Source of the DNA: Rhizobacter sp. Root1238
Lineage (GTDB): Bacteria; Pseudomonadota; Gammaproteobacteria; Burkholderiales; Burkholderiaceae_C
Length of the DNA: 64,000 nt
Direction: 5' to 3'
Assembly: GCF_001425825.1 (NCBI RefSeq)
Contig: NZ_LMDM01000013.1
Span: forward strand, 51,811 to 115,810
Part shown: positions 1 to 11,373 of the stretch, in pieces
How the letters are laid out: every line of letters begins with the position of its first letter
Numbering within the stretch: position 1 is the first letter of the stretch
Position numbers and translations under genes: made by a program
Notes under the pieces: model-generated
The model's input: the letters and a program-made list of their open reading frames with translations, nothing else
Told to the model about the DNA's origin: nothing
Databases searched by the model: none

Positions 1-1
1 G

Positions 2-151
2 CTGGCCTTGCGCGATGCGCTGGCCGATCTGGTGTTTACCCGTAGCCTGCAAGCCTGGTGGACGCTGCTCGAGCCGGTCGATTGCTGCGCCACACCGGTG
101 CTGCGGCTTGACGAATGTCACGTTCACGAACTGTTCGCAAATAAACGTTGA
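2..151 (+). CDS. C-terminal end of a CaiB/BaiF-type CoA-transferase (partial)
   Basis: The window opens inside a gene; only the last 49 residues are visible before a TGA at 149-151. The stretch contains RDALADLVFTRSLQAWWTLL followed by EPVDCCATPVLRLDE, which resembles the C-terminal region of family III CoA-transferases and alpha-methylacyl-CoA racemases, where an aspartate/cysteine-containing loop precedes a conserved PVL segment. Family members move CoA between acyl groups or epimerise branched acyl-CoAs in the cytoplasm. The catalytic domain lies outside the window, so the substrate cannot be given. The assignment rests on a short motif. Confidence 0.5.
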   Translation: MALRDALADLVFTRSLQAWWTLLEPVDCCATPVLRLDECHVHELFANKR

Positions 152-228
152 ACTTTCGTCAACGAGCCTGCCCGAGCTCCCGTTGTGCCACCCGAGCGTG
201 TTGCTCGACCTTTGCAAAGGAGCCCCCC

Positions 229-417
229 ATGAACAAACTCATCGCCGCGCTGATCGCCGCCACCTTCTCGATGGGCGCATTCGCCCAAGCTGCTTCGGCT
301 CCGGCCGCTGCCGCCCCGGCTGCCAAGGAAGCGGCTCCGGCCGCTGCCGACAAGAAGGTCGCCAAGAAGTCGACCAAGAAGGCCAAGAAGGCCAAGGCTG
401 AAAAGAAGGCCGCCTGA
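229..417 (+). CDS. small exported alanine/lysine-rich protein
   Basis: This encodes a 62-residue protein. The first 20 or so residues form a clear signal peptide (MNKLIAALIAATFSMGAFAQ) with an AFA cleavage motif. The mature part is almost entirely Ala, Pro and Lys, ending in KKSTKKAKKAKAEKKAA. The start is chosen for the signal peptide and for AAAGGAG about 7 bases upstream. A strong rho-independent terminator follows, so it is probably transcribed alone. Similar small basic periplasmic proteins are common in Burkholderiales; their role is not established, and nucleic-acid or envelope binding would be a guess. Confidence 0.75.
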   Translation: MNKLIAALIAATFSMGAFAQAASAPAAAAPAAKEAAPAAADKKVAKKSTKKAKKAKAEKKAA

Positions 418-460
418 GATCCAGGCAGCTTTCCGGGCGTCAGCGCCCAAAGGCACAGGG

Positions 461-485
461 AACCCGGCTCAGGCCGGGTTTTTTG
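461..485 (+). terminator. rho-independent terminator
   Basis: A perfect 8-base-pair stem, AACCCGGC and GCCGGGTT around a TCAG loop, is followed immediately by a run of T. It lies 43 bases after the stop of the small exported protein and must end its transcript. Confidence 0.9.
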
Positions 486-488
486 TTT

Positions 489-570
489 CATGACGACCCC
501 TCGGCAAAGGGTACTTTGCCGATCCCCCGGGGGGATCGCGGGCCGGCTTGGGGCGGCCCGGCGCTCGGCC
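489..570 (-). repeat. dispersed repeat, copy 1 (copy 2 precedes fliJ)
   Basis: Read on the minus strand, this 80-base stretch runs from a GGCCGAGCGCCGGGCCGC core through a GATCCCCCGGGGGGATC palindrome to GCCGAGGGGTCGTCATGA. The same order of blocks, with scattered differences, occurs at 10754-10838 on the plus strand. It lies between a terminator and the stop of the next minus-strand gene, so here it is intergenic. Two copies in one window suggest an interspersed element of this genome. Confidence 0.7.
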
Positions 571-609
571 CGCTCGCCGCCTCGACCGCTGTCATTCTTT
601 TGTCTGCGA

Positions 610-1104
610 TCAGGCGCGCAAGCGCGGCTTGGCCGCCTCCACCGCCGTGGCAAACGGCCGGCTCAACGCGATCCGCTGCCACTTGCGCTCGTCCCAGGTC
701 TGCGGGCCGGTCAGCGTCCAGCGGGCGATGGTGTCGTCCAGCTCGACGCGCGGCACTCGCCCGAAGATCGGCAAGGCGGGTTTGAGGAGCCGCAAGCCGC
801 GGCGCAGGCGCCCGGGCAGCGGGGCATGCGATTCATGGGCCCAGAAGATGCAGCGCTTCTCTGCCCAGAACGCCAGCCGTTCGAAGTGCACCCGCCCGGC
901 AAAGCCGGTGTTCGCAGGCAGCAGCAGGAACTCGTCCGGCAGTTCCACCACCGAGTACGACAGGTCGCCAAGGTGCTCGCCGCTGCCGTGCTGCACGAAG
1001 ATCACGCGCTGCACGTCGGCGGCCTTGAAGCGGTCGACTTCGGCATCGTCATGAAAAACGACGATGTCCGGCCCTTGCCAGGCCGTGTGCCAGGTGCTGT
1101 CCAT
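610..1104 (-). CDS. conserved-looking protein of unknown function
   Basis: This encodes a 164-residue soluble protein with no signal peptide or membrane segment. The frame is open further upstream (to 1281), but the ATG at 1104 starts a compact, protein-like sequence (MDSTWHTAWQGPDIVVFHDD) and the upstream extension looks non-coding. Codon use is typical of the window. The sequence has a hydrophobic, aromatic-rich centre (FAGRVHFERLAFWAEKRCIF) and a basic C terminus. I recognise no family. The gene stands alone between a repeat and the convergently reading flank of rhlE. Confidence 0.65.
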   Translation of the reverse strand: MDSTWHTAWQGPDIVVFHDDAEVDRFKAADVQRVIFVQHGSGEHLGDLSYSVVELPDEFLLLPANTGFAGRVHFERLAFWAEKRCIFWAHESHAPLPGRLRRGLRLLKPALPIFGRVPRVELDDTIARWTLTGPQTWDERKWQRIALSRPFATAVEAAKPRLRA

Positions 1105-1297
1105 GGGGTGTTCTCTTGAGTCGAATGGGCGGGCGTCGACGGTACGCCCCATGTCGGCTCGATATGTATCCAGACGCGACAAGCCTCGGGAGCTGTCGGC
1201 GTGATCCCCACAATGCGCGGAACAACTGGATACAAATCCGGCTGTCTGTGAGTGCCGACTCCCTCGGCAACTGACAGACAACCGTGATTTCAGCGCC

Positions 1298-2815
<1,518 letters not shown>

Positions 2816-3121
2816 GGGGATCCATCAGGAGATCGGCCCGTCGCCGAGATCTTCGGCGCCAGTCGCAGGCAGACGGTGAGGCGAGCGCGAGGCTCAGGTC
2901 AGGGATGACGGCAGCGAAGTGACTGGTGTCTGCGCTGGTGGCGGCATTCTACCTGCTGAACGCGATTTCATCGGCCGAACTGCGGGGTCGGCGCGGGCTT
3001 GATCCGCGTGCCGTCGCGACGCGGGCCGCGGAGCGGCGACAATACCGGTTTTGGCGCCGCGTTCTGCGGCCGGCCATTCCAGCTCTTCCCCAGCTCTTCC
3101 CGCTCTCCAGGACCACACGCC
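2816..3121. other. intergenic region between rhlE and ettA
   Basis: These 306 bases separate two divergent genes and must carry both promoters. I see no convincing -10/-35 pair, hairpin, tRNA or small ORF. Open frames crossing it are extensions of neighbouring frames. Confidence 0.5.
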
Positions 3122-4786
<1,665 letters not shown>

Positions 4787-4799
4787 GAGCGGCTGCCGG

Positions 4800-5111
4800 T
4801 CAGAAGGCTCGCTGGCAGGTGGCCAGCTTGTCCTTCGCCGGCATCGACAGCATCCGGTTCACCTCGGAGTTGTAGGTGCTGCGGTAGCCGTCGCTCTTGC
4901 GCACCGACGACAGGTCCGACTTGGTCTTGGCCGCCAGCTGCACGAGCATGTCCTGCCCGGGCTTCATGCTCTTCGGGTCGACCGGCATGCAGACGAACAG
5001 CACGGCATCGATGCCGGCCACCATCTGCTCGACGGCGTCGTCGGCATGGGCCGGCAGGCAGGTCACGAGGGCGGCAGCCAGCAGCCCCGGAATAACGAAC
5101 GCGGATTTCAA
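4800..5111 (-). CDS. small exported protein of unknown function
   Basis: The frame is open from 5222, but the part that looks like a protein begins with a signal peptide, KSAFVIPGLLAAALVTCLPAHA. No ATG or GTG sits before it; a TTG at 5111 gives the typical M-K start and a product of 103 residues. The mature part has two cysteines (FVCMP and ATCQRAF) that could form a disulfide in the periplasm. No clear ribosome binding site is visible, so the start is uncertain. It is convergent with ettA and I recognise no family. Confidence 0.5.
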   Translation of the reverse strand: MKSAFVIPGLLAAALVTCLPAHADDAVEQMVAGIDAVLFVCMPVDPKSMKPGQDMLVQLAAKTKSDLSSVRKSDGYRSTYNSEVNRMLSMPAKDKLATCQRAF

Positions 5112-5320
5112 ACAGCAGCCCAACGGTGAGACGCCGCGCCGGGCACCTCGTGGTGCACAGGGGGCGTCGGATATCAGGCCGCCATTGTCCCGAACTTCGG
5201 GCGCTTGCGCCTTCGGGTACACGCGAATGGGGGGTCATGGCGGGCTGTCGATTCCGTCACGACAAGCACGTCACGACAGAACACTACAGCGGCGCACCGC
5301 CCCGGCACGCTGACAGCCCT

Positions 5321-5647
5321 TTACACCGACATGTTCATGATGTCGGAGTAAGCCTGCACCAGCCGGTTGCGCACCTGCAGCGTGGCCTGGAAGCCGATCT
5401 GCGATTTCTGCATCGCGACCATCGTCTCTTCCAGGCTGACCGTCGGGTTGCCCAGCGACACCTGGCGCTGCATCTCGTCCGATTTCACCTGTGAATCGCT
5501 CACCGAGCGCAGCGCTTGCGTCAGCGCCTGCTGGAAGCCCGCGCCCTCGGTGGCCTTGCTGCTGTTGACCAGCGGCGTGCCGTTCGGGTTCATCCCCGCA
5601 CGGGCCGCAGCCTGCGCGAAATTGAAGGGCTTGAGGGTGACGTCCAT
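5321..5647 (-). CDS. fliE: flagellar hook-basal body protein FliE
   Basis: This 108-residue protein ends in the FliE signature (VSLEETMVAMQKSQIGFQAT followed by VRNRLVQAYSDIMNMSV). FliE joins the MS ring to the proximal rod and is an early substrate of the export gate. The length matches the family. It is transcribed alone, divergently from fliF, with a 146-base gap that must carry both promoters; this arrangement is common in enteric bacteria and Burkholderiales. Confidence 0.93.
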   Translation of the reverse strand: MDVTLKPFNFAQAAARAGMNPNGTPLVNSSKATEGAGFQQALTQALRSVSDSQVKSDEMQRQVSLGNPTVSLEETMVAMQKSQIGFQATLQVRNRLVQAYSDIMNMSV

Positions 5648-5695
5648 GGGATCGGACTGTAGACAAGACCCTGAAGCCGGATGGGGCGAACTGCG

Positions 5696-5740
5696 GGCCG
5701 TTTCCCCGGCTGTTCAACGCAATTGAAACCTCAAGTTTCC
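5696..5740 (+). promoter_or_regulatory. putative flagellar promoter/operator upstream of fliF
   Basis: The gap holds GGCCGTTTCCCCGGC at 5696 and CTCAAGTTTCC at 5730. The same two blocks occur before flhB and flhF, and the first block recurs in looser form before fliL and flgB. The second block resembles the -35 half of a FliA promoter. I infer shared control by the flagellar hierarchy; no perfect -10 half is seen here. Confidence 0.45.
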
Positions 5741-5793
5741 AAATAATCGCTTCCGTCAGCCGGCCTTTGCCGTCACAGCACCAAGCGAACAAC

Positions 5794-7491
5794 ATGGACA
5801 ACGCGGTCACCCTTGCCAACCCCAGCCAGCTCCCCGTGCCGGCAGGGTTCGGCGCGCGCCTGGCGGCGCTGCCGGCCAAGAGCAAGGCCAGCCTGGGCCT
5901 CGGCATCGCGGCGCTGATCGCGGTGCTCGCCGCCATCACGCTGTGGAGCAGCCAGGGCGACTACAAGGTCCTGTACGCCAACCTGTCCGAAAAGGACGGC
6001 GGCGCGATCATTGCCCAGCTGTCGCAGATGAACGTGCCCTATCGCTACTCCGATGGCGGCGGCGCGATCCTGGTGCCGTCGGCACAAGTTCACGACCTGC
6101 GCCTGAAGCTCGCGTCGGCCGGCCTGCCGAAGGGCTCGATCGTCGGCTTCGAGCTGATGGACGGCGCCAAGTTCGGCCAGACCCAGTTCCAGGAACGCCT
6201 GACCTTCCAGCGCGGCCTCGAAGGCGAGCTGACCCGCTCGATCACCGCGATGTCGGCGGTGCAGAACGCCCGCGTGCACCTCGCGCTGCCGAACCAGAAC
6301 GGCTTCTTCCGCGAACAGCAGAAGCCGAGCGCCTCGGTGATGCTGACGCTGCACCCCGGCCGCACGCTCGACCGCTCGCAGATCGCCGGCATCGTGCACC
6401 TGGTGTCGTCCAGCGTGCCCGAGATGAACCCGAAGGCCGTCAGCGTGCTCGACCAGACCGGCACGCTGCTGTCGGCCGCGCCCGACGCCAGCAACGGCGC
6501 CGGCCTCGACGCGCAGCAGCTGCAGTACGTGAACCAGATCGAGGCCAGCTACAACAAGCGCATCCTCGACATCCTCGAGCCGGTGATCGGCCGCGACAAC
6601 CTGCGCGCGCAGGTCACCGCCGACATCGACTTCTCGCAGGTGGAATCCACCGCCGAGGAGTTCAAGCCCAACCAGGGCGAGAACGCCCAGGCCAGCGTGC
6701 GCAGCCAGCAGAGCAGCGAGCAGATGGGCCAGAGCGGCGCCGGCGCCACCGGCATCCCCGGTGCCGCGTCGAACCAGCCGCCGGTGCCGGCGACCGCCCC
6801 GGTGACGGGCGCCGCCCAGCCGCTGCAGACCGCGCAGAACGGCGCCGCGAGCAACACCAACAGCCGCAAGGAAGCCGTCACCAACTACGAGGTCGACAAG
6901 ACCGTGCGGGTGACGCGCAACGCGACCGGCACCGTCAAGCGCCTGAACGCCGCGGTGGTCGTCAACCACCGCAGCGTGACCGACGCCAAGGGCAAGACCA
7001 CCACCGTGCCGCTGACGCCCGACGAGATCGAGAAGCTGAACGTGCTGGTGCGCGAGAGCATCGGCTTCAAGCAGGAGCGCGGCGATTCGGTGAAGGTCAT
7101 CAACGCACCGTTCCGCATCGAGAAGATCGAACCCGACACCACGCCGATCTGGAAGCAGCCGCAGACGCTGGACATGCTGCGCGCCGCCGCAGTACCGGCT
7201 TCGCTGGCCCTGGTCGCGATGGTGATCGTGTTCGGCCTGATCCGCCCGGCGCTGAAGGCCGCGCTGCCGCAGCCGGTGTCGCCGGCCGATGCGCGCGGCA
7301 ACACGCTGAACGCCATGGTCGACGATGCCGAGGCGCTGCCGAAGGTGGGCAACGATGCCGACGCGAAGCTGCCGATGCTCGAAGCCCCGCGCATCAGCCC
7401 GACGCTGATCGCCGCCCGCGCCTATGCCAAGGACAACCCCGCTGCCGTGGCCAGCATCGTGCGCGACTGGGTCAGCGGCGAAGCCGCCTGA
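5794..7491 (+). CDS. fliF: flagellar MS-ring protein FliF
   Basis: This 565-residue protein, normal for the family, has two membrane segments, one near residues 34-55 (LGLGIAALIAVLAAITLW) and one near residue 470 (ASLALVAMVIVFGLI), flanking a large periplasmic part with the YscJ/FliF ring-building domain. The cytoplasmic C terminus ends in VASIVRDWVSGEA, the segment that docks FliG. A TTG 27 bases upstream is in frame, but the ATG at 5794 gives the more usual start. FliF forms the inner-membrane ring on which motor and export gate assemble. It is the first gene of fliFGHIJK. Confidence 0.95.
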   Translation: MDNAVTLANPSQLPVPAGFGARLAALPAKSKASLGLGIAALIAVLAAITLWSSQGDYKVLYANLSEKDGGAIIAQLSQMNVPYRYSDGGGAILVPSAQVHDLRLKLASAGLPKGSIVGFELMDGAKFGQTQFQERLTFQRGLEGELTRSITAMSAVQNARVHLALPNQNGFFREQQKPSASVMLTLHPGRTLDRSQIAGIVHLVSSSVPEMNPKAVSVLDQTGTLLSAAPDASNGAGLDAQQLQYVNQIEASYNKRILDILEPVIGRDNLRAQVTADIDFSQVESTAEEFKPNQGENAQASVRSQQSSEQMGQSGAGATGIPGAASNQPPVPATAPVTGAAQPLQTAQNGAASNTNSRKEAVTNYEVDKTVRVTRNATGTVKRLNAAVVVNHRSVTDAKGKTTTVPLTPDEIEKLNVLVRESIGFKQERGDSVKVINAPFRIEKIEPDTTPIWKQPQTLDMLRAAAVPASLALVAMVIVFGLIRPALKAALPQPVSPADARGNTLNAMVDDAEALPKVGNDADAKLPMLEAPRISPTLIAARAYAKDNPAAVASIVRDWVSGEAA

Positions 7492-7524
7492 CCGTCGCCA
7501 ATCAAAAGAACCACGGAACAGACG

Positions 7525-8520
7525 ATGGACACCAAGGGACTGGAAGACGCGGCGATCTTGATGATGTCGCTCGGCGAGGAGGAAGCCTCCGAGGTGTTCA
7601 AGCACCTGACGCCGAAAGAGGTGCAAGGCCTCGGCGAGACCATCGCGAAGATGAAGACCATTCCGCGCGACCGCGTGGAGACGGTGCTGGAGCGCTTCGC
7701 CAACCAGGCGCAGGAGCAGAGCCTGCTCGTCACCGACACCGACGAGTACGTGAAGAGCGTGCTGCGCAAGGCGCTGGGCGACGACAAGGCCAACCTGCTG
7801 ATCGACCGCATCCTGCAGGGCGGCGACACCAGCGGCATCGAGAGCCTGAAGTGGATGGACGCGAGCTCGGTCGCCGAGCTGCTGCGCAACGAGCACCCGC
7901 AGATCGTCGCGGCGATCCTGGTGCACCTGGACTTCGACCAGGCCTCGTCGGTGCTGAAGTGCTTCACCGAGCGCCAGCGCAACGAGGTGGTGGTGCGCAT
8001 CGCCACGCTCGACGGCATCCAGCCGGCGGCGCTGAAGGACCTGAACGACGTGATGAGCAAGGTGCTGGCCGGCGGCGACAAGCTGCGCAAGGCCTCGCTC
8101 GGCGGCGTGAAGACCGCGGCCGAGATGATCAACCTGCTGGGCGGCAGCATCGAGACCGCGGTGCTCGACTACGTGCGCGAGGCCGACAACGAGCTGGCGC
8201 AGAAGATCATGGACAACATGTTCACCTTCGACGACCTGGAGAAGGTCGACGACAAGGGCATCCAGCTGCTGCTGAAGGAAGTGCAGTCCGAATCGCTGGT
8301 GATCGCGCTGAAGGGTGCGACGCCGGAGATGCGCGAGAAGGTGTTCCGTAACATGTCCACGCGCGCCGCCGAGACGCTGCGCGAAGACCTGGAATCGCGC
8401 GGCCCGGTGCGCGTCAGCGAGGTCGAGGCCGAGCAGAAGGAAATGCTGAAGATCGTGCGTCGCCTGAGCGACGAAGGCCAGATCGTGCTCGGAGGCGCCG
8501 GTGATGACCAGTTCCTCTAA
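7525..8520 (+). CDS. fliG: flagellar motor switch protein FliG
   Basis: This 331-residue protein has the three helical armadillo-like FliG domains. The middle domain carries the EHPQ motif (NEHPQIVAAIL). The C-terminal domain has the charged motor segment FTFDDLEKVDDKGIQLLLKE that meets the MotA stator. FliG is the rotor component on which torque is generated and bridges FliF and FliM. It begins 33 bases after fliF and overlaps fliH by 17 bases. Confidence 0.96.
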   Translation: MDTKGLEDAAILMMSLGEEEASEVFKHLTPKEVQGLGETIAKMKTIPRDRVETVLERFANQAQEQSLLVTDTDEYVKSVLRKALGDDKANLLIDRILQGGDTSGIESLKWMDASSVAELLRNEHPQIVAAILVHLDFDQASSVLKCFTERQRNEVVVRIATLDGIQPAALKDLNDVMSKVLAGGDKLRKASLGGVKTAAEMINLLGGSIETAVLDYVREADNELAQKIMDNMFTFDDLEKVDDKGIQLLLKEVQSESLVIALKGATPEMREKVFRNMSTRAAETLREDLESRGPVRVSEVEAEQKEMLKIVRRLSDEGQIVLGGAGDDQFL

Positions 8521-9283
8521 GCCGAACGGCCCGCGGCAGGTGCCACCGCCGGCCGGCGCGAAGCCGACCAGCACCTACAGCCGCTTCATCCCGCGCGAGG
8601 AGCTGAGCTCGTTCGCCGCGTGGACGCCGGGCTCGCTGTCCGGCGGCAACGAGGCGCCGAACACCGGCGTGCACCGGCCCGAGCCGCCGGCTCCGCCGGC
8701 GCCGAACCCGGTCGACGAACTGATGGCGCAGCTCAAGCAGGTGCGCCAGACCGGCTACCAGGACGGCTACCGCGATGGCCTGGTCGCGCTCGACGGCTTC
8801 AAGCAGAGCTATGCGGCGCAGGTCACCGCGCAGGTCGGCGCGATCGTGCAGGGCTTCGGCCAGCAGCTCGACGACCTGCAGCAGGACATGGCGCGCGCGC
8901 TGGCCGTCACCGCGACGCAACTGGCCAAGCAGATGGTGCGCAGCGAACTGAGCATGAAGCCCGAACTGGTGGCGGTGGTCGCGACCGAGGCGGTCGACAC
9001 GCTGCTGCTGAGCGCCCGCCACATCACCGTGCGCGTGCACCCGGACGACCATGCGCTGGTCGCCCAGGGCGCGGCCGACGTGCTGGCCGCGCGCGGCGCG
9101 CGCCTGTTGTCCGACGCCGAGGTGCTGCGCGGCGGCTGCCTGGTCGAGTCCGACATCGGCGTGATCGACGCGACGCTCGAAGCGCGCTGGCGCCGGGTCG
9201 CCGCGTCGCTCGGCTGCGAGCAGGAATGGGAAGGCGATGAGCCGCCGCTGCCCGAGATCGACGAGAACGGTGACGCCGCATGA
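8504..9283 (+). CDS. fliH: flagellar export ATPase regulator FliH
   Basis: This 259-residue protein has a proline-rich N terminus, a central segment with [11 protein letters not shown] (GxxxG-like helix repeats typical of FliH) and a C-terminal domain that binds FliI. GTG at 8501 and ATG at 8504 are both possible; GGAGG at 8491-8495 is better spaced for the ATG. The start lies inside the end of fliG and the stop overlaps the fliI start by four bases, so translation is probably coupled. FliH holds the ATPase FliI and links it to the C ring. Confidence 0.92.
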   Translation: MTSSSKPNGPRQVPPPAGAKPTSTYSRFIPREELSSFAAWTPGSLSGGNEAPNTGVHRPEPPAPPAPNPVDELMAQLKQVRQTGYQDGYRDGLVALDGFKQSYAAQVTAQVGAIVQGFGQQLDDLQQDMARALAVTATQLAKQMVRSELSMKPELVAVVATEAVDTLLLSARHITVRVHPDDHALVAQGAADVLAARGARLLSDAEVLRGGCLVESDIGVIDATLEARWRRVAASLGCEQEWEGDEPPLPEIDENGDAA

Positions 9284-10704
9284 TCACGTCGAAGCCCGAA
9301 TCCAAGGCCGTTGCGACCGCCGACAAGTGGCAACGCTACCTTGGCGACCTGAAGAACTTCTCGGCCGATGCCATGCCGCTGGAGACCCAGGGCACGCTGG
9401 TGCGGGTGGCCGGGCTGGTGCTCGAGGCCGCCGGCCTGCGCGTGCCGGTCGGCTCGGTCTGCGAGGTGCGCATGGACGGCCAGCCGCCGGTGCTGGCCGA
9501 GGTGGTCGGCTTCTCGGGCGACCGCGCCTACCTGATGCCCACCGGCGAGATCCACGGCCTGGCGAGCGGCGCGCGCGTCGTGCCGCGGCCGTCGCCGATC
9601 GTGCCGCTGCTGCTGGGCGCGACGCAGCACCAGTGGCGGCGCAGCGAAGACCGCACGCTGCACCTGCCGATGGGCGACGGGCTGCTCGGCCGCGTCGTCG
9701 ATTCGCAGGGCCTGCCGATGGACCGCAAGGGGCCGCTCGGCAGCGTGCACAACGAGCCGCTGGTGCGCCGCCCGATCAATGCGATGGACCGCGACCCGAT
9801 TCGCCAGCCGCTGGACACCGGCGTGCGGGCGATCAACGCGATGCTGACCGTCGGCCGCGGCCAGCGCATCGGGCTGTTCGCCGGCACCGGCGTCGGCAAA
9901 TCGGTGCTGCTCGGCATGATGGCGCGCTACACCGCAGCCGACGTGATCGTGGTCGGCCTGATCGGCGAACGCGGCCGCGAAGTGAAGGAATTCATCGAGG
10001 ACATCCTCGGCGAGGAAGGCCTGCGCCGCTCGGTGGTGGTGGCTGCGCCGGCCGATGCGCCGCCGCTCACGCGCCTGCAGGGTGCGAGCTACGCGACCGC
10101 GATCGCCGAGCACTTCCGCGACCGTGGCCAGCATGTGCTGCTGCTGATGGATTCGCTGACCCGCTTCGCGATGGCGCAGCGCGAGATTGCGCTGGCGATC
10201 GGCGAGCCGCCGGCCACCAAGGGCTACCCGCCGAGCTGCTTCGCGAAGCTGCCGCAGCTGGTGGAGCGCAGCGGCAACGGGATCCACGGCGTCGGCTCGA
10301 TCACCGCGTTCTACACCGTGCTGAGCGAAGGCGACGACCAGCAGGACCCGATCGCCGACGCGGCGCGCGGCATCCTGGACGGCCACATCGTGCTGTCGCG
10401 CGAGCTGGCCGAGGCGGGGCACTACCCGGCGATCGACGTCGAGCGCTCGATCTCGCGGGTGATGAACAACGTCAGCCCGCAGGAGCACATCGACGCCGCG
10501 CGGCGCTTCCGCCAGCTGAGCGCGAAGTACACGAAGGCGCGCGACCTGATCCAGCTGGGTGCGTATTCGCCCGGCCACGACGGCGAGCTCGATGCCGCCG
10601 TCAAGCTGCACGGCCCGATGGTCGAGCTGCTGCAGCAAGGCATGAACAAACCGGCCAGCCTGAACAACAGCGTGCGCGACCTGCGCAAGTTGTTCGGCGG
10701 CTGA
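9280..10704 (+). CDS. fliI: flagellum-specific ATPase FliI
   Basis: This 474-residue F1-beta-like ATPase has Walker A AGTGVGKS at residues 201-208, Walker [18 protein letters not shown], and the type III ATPase signature [18 protein letters not shown]. FliI forms a hexamer at the base of the flagellar export gate and helps unload substrates from chaperones. The ATGA overlap with fliH fixes the start. Downstream of its stop lie 130 bases containing a dispersed repeat before fliJ. Confidence 0.96.
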   Translation: MITSKPESKAVATADKWQRYLGDLKNFSADAMPLETQGTLVRVAGLVLEAAGLRVPVGSVCEVRMDGQPPVLAEVVGFSGDRAYLMPTGEIHGLASGARVVPRPSPIVPLLLGATQHQWRRSEDRTLHLPMGDGLLGRVVDSQGLPMDRKGPLGSVHNEPLVRRPINAMDRDPIRQPLDTGVRAINAMLTVGRGQRIGLFAGTGVGKSVLLGMMARYTAADVIVVGLIGERGREVKEFIEDILGEEGLRRSVVVAAPADAPPLTRLQGASYATAIAEHFRDRGQHVLLLMDSLTRFAMAQREIALAIGEPPATKGYPPSCFAKLPQLVERSGNGIHGVGSITAFYTVLSEGDDQQDPIADAARGILDGHIVLSRELAEAGHYPAIDVERSISRVMNNVSPQEHIDAARRFRQLSAKYTKARDLIQLGAYSPGHDGELDAAVKLHGPMVELLQQGMNKPASLNNSVRDLRKLFGG

Positions 10705-10753
10705 TCACGATGATTGAAGGAGTGCGCATGATTCAACTCTCATTCGAAGCACC

Positions 10754-10838
10754 GGCCGAGCGCCGGGCCGCTCCCAAGCCGGCCGGCATCCCCTCGGGGG
10801 ATCGGCAAATGTATTCATTTGACGAGGGGCAGTCATGA
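10754..10838 (+). repeat. dispersed repeat, copy 2, supplying the fliJ ribosome binding site
   Basis: This copy of the element at 489-570 sits between fliI and fliJ. Its last block, GACGAGGGGCAGTCATGA, contains the GAGGGG Shine-Dalgarno sequence and the ATG of fliJ; the matching block of copy 1 reads GCCGAGGGGTCGTCATGA. The repeat also lies in a 42-codon open frame (10710-10838) that begins with its own GGAG-preceded ATG and ends in the fliJ start; I treat that frame as a by-product of the repeat rather than a gene. Confidence 0.65.
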
Positions 10839-11311
10839 GCAACGACCGATCGATCGAGCCGCTGATGGCGCTGTTGGGCCAAGCCGAGCGCGAGCGCGAT
10901 GCGGCGATGGCCGAATCGCGCCGCGCGACCGATGCGCAGGCCGCGGCCACCGCCCAGGCCGAGCAGCTGGTGACCTATCGCGGCGAGTACGAGGCGCGTT
11001 TTCGCGAGCAGTTCAGCCGCAGCAGCTCGATGGACCTGATGCAGTGCTACCAGGGCTTCATGCAGCGGCTGACGCTGGCGATCGACCAGCAGCAGCGCGT
11101 GGTGATCCATGCGCAGGGGCGTGTCGAGCGCATGCTGCAGCTGCTGACCGAGCAGGAGATGCGCGTCGCGTCGGTGCGCAAGCTGCTGGAGCGCCGGGTG
11201 CAGGAACTGCGCCTGGTGGCCGACCGCCGCGAGCAGAAGCAGACCGACGAGTTCGCCGCGCGGGCCGCCTGGAACCGGCTGAGCCAGACGGGCGCGTCGC
11301 CGGTGGTCTGA
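10835..11311 (+). CDS. fliJ: flagellar export chaperone/stalk protein FliJ
   Basis: This 158-residue protein is almost wholly charged coiled-coil helix, as in FliJ. FliJ sits in the pore of the FliI hexamer, resembles the gamma stalk of F1-ATPase and helps activate the export gate. The length fits the family (about 147). GAGGGG at 10824-10829, eight or so bases upstream, is its ribosome binding site and belongs to a dispersed repeat. Its place between fliI and fliK supports the call as much as the sequence does. Confidence 0.88.
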   Translation: MSNDRSIEPLMALLGQAERERDAAMAESRRATDAQAAATAQAEQLVTYRGEYEARFREQFSRSSSMDLMQCYQGFMQRLTLAIDQQQRVVIHAQGRVERMLQLLTEQEMRVASVRKLLERRVQELRLVADRREQKQTDEFAARAAWNRLSQTGASPVV

Positions 11312-11373
11312 GCGCCGCTGCGCTGATCCGCATCTTTCCGATCCACCGCTGAATCCACCGCCCAGGCACTTTC

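Noticed and set aside
5773..8574. Very long minus-strand open frame opposite fliF and fliG
   Set aside because: It is a shadow produced by GC-rich codon use; its translation is low-complexity (His/Arg/Leu/Gln-rich) and fliF/fliG are certain on the other strand.
10710..10838. 42-codon ORF between fliI and fliJ
   Set aside because: It is almost wholly made of the dispersed repeat; the frame is also open through the other copy at 489-570, so it reflects the repeat's composition.
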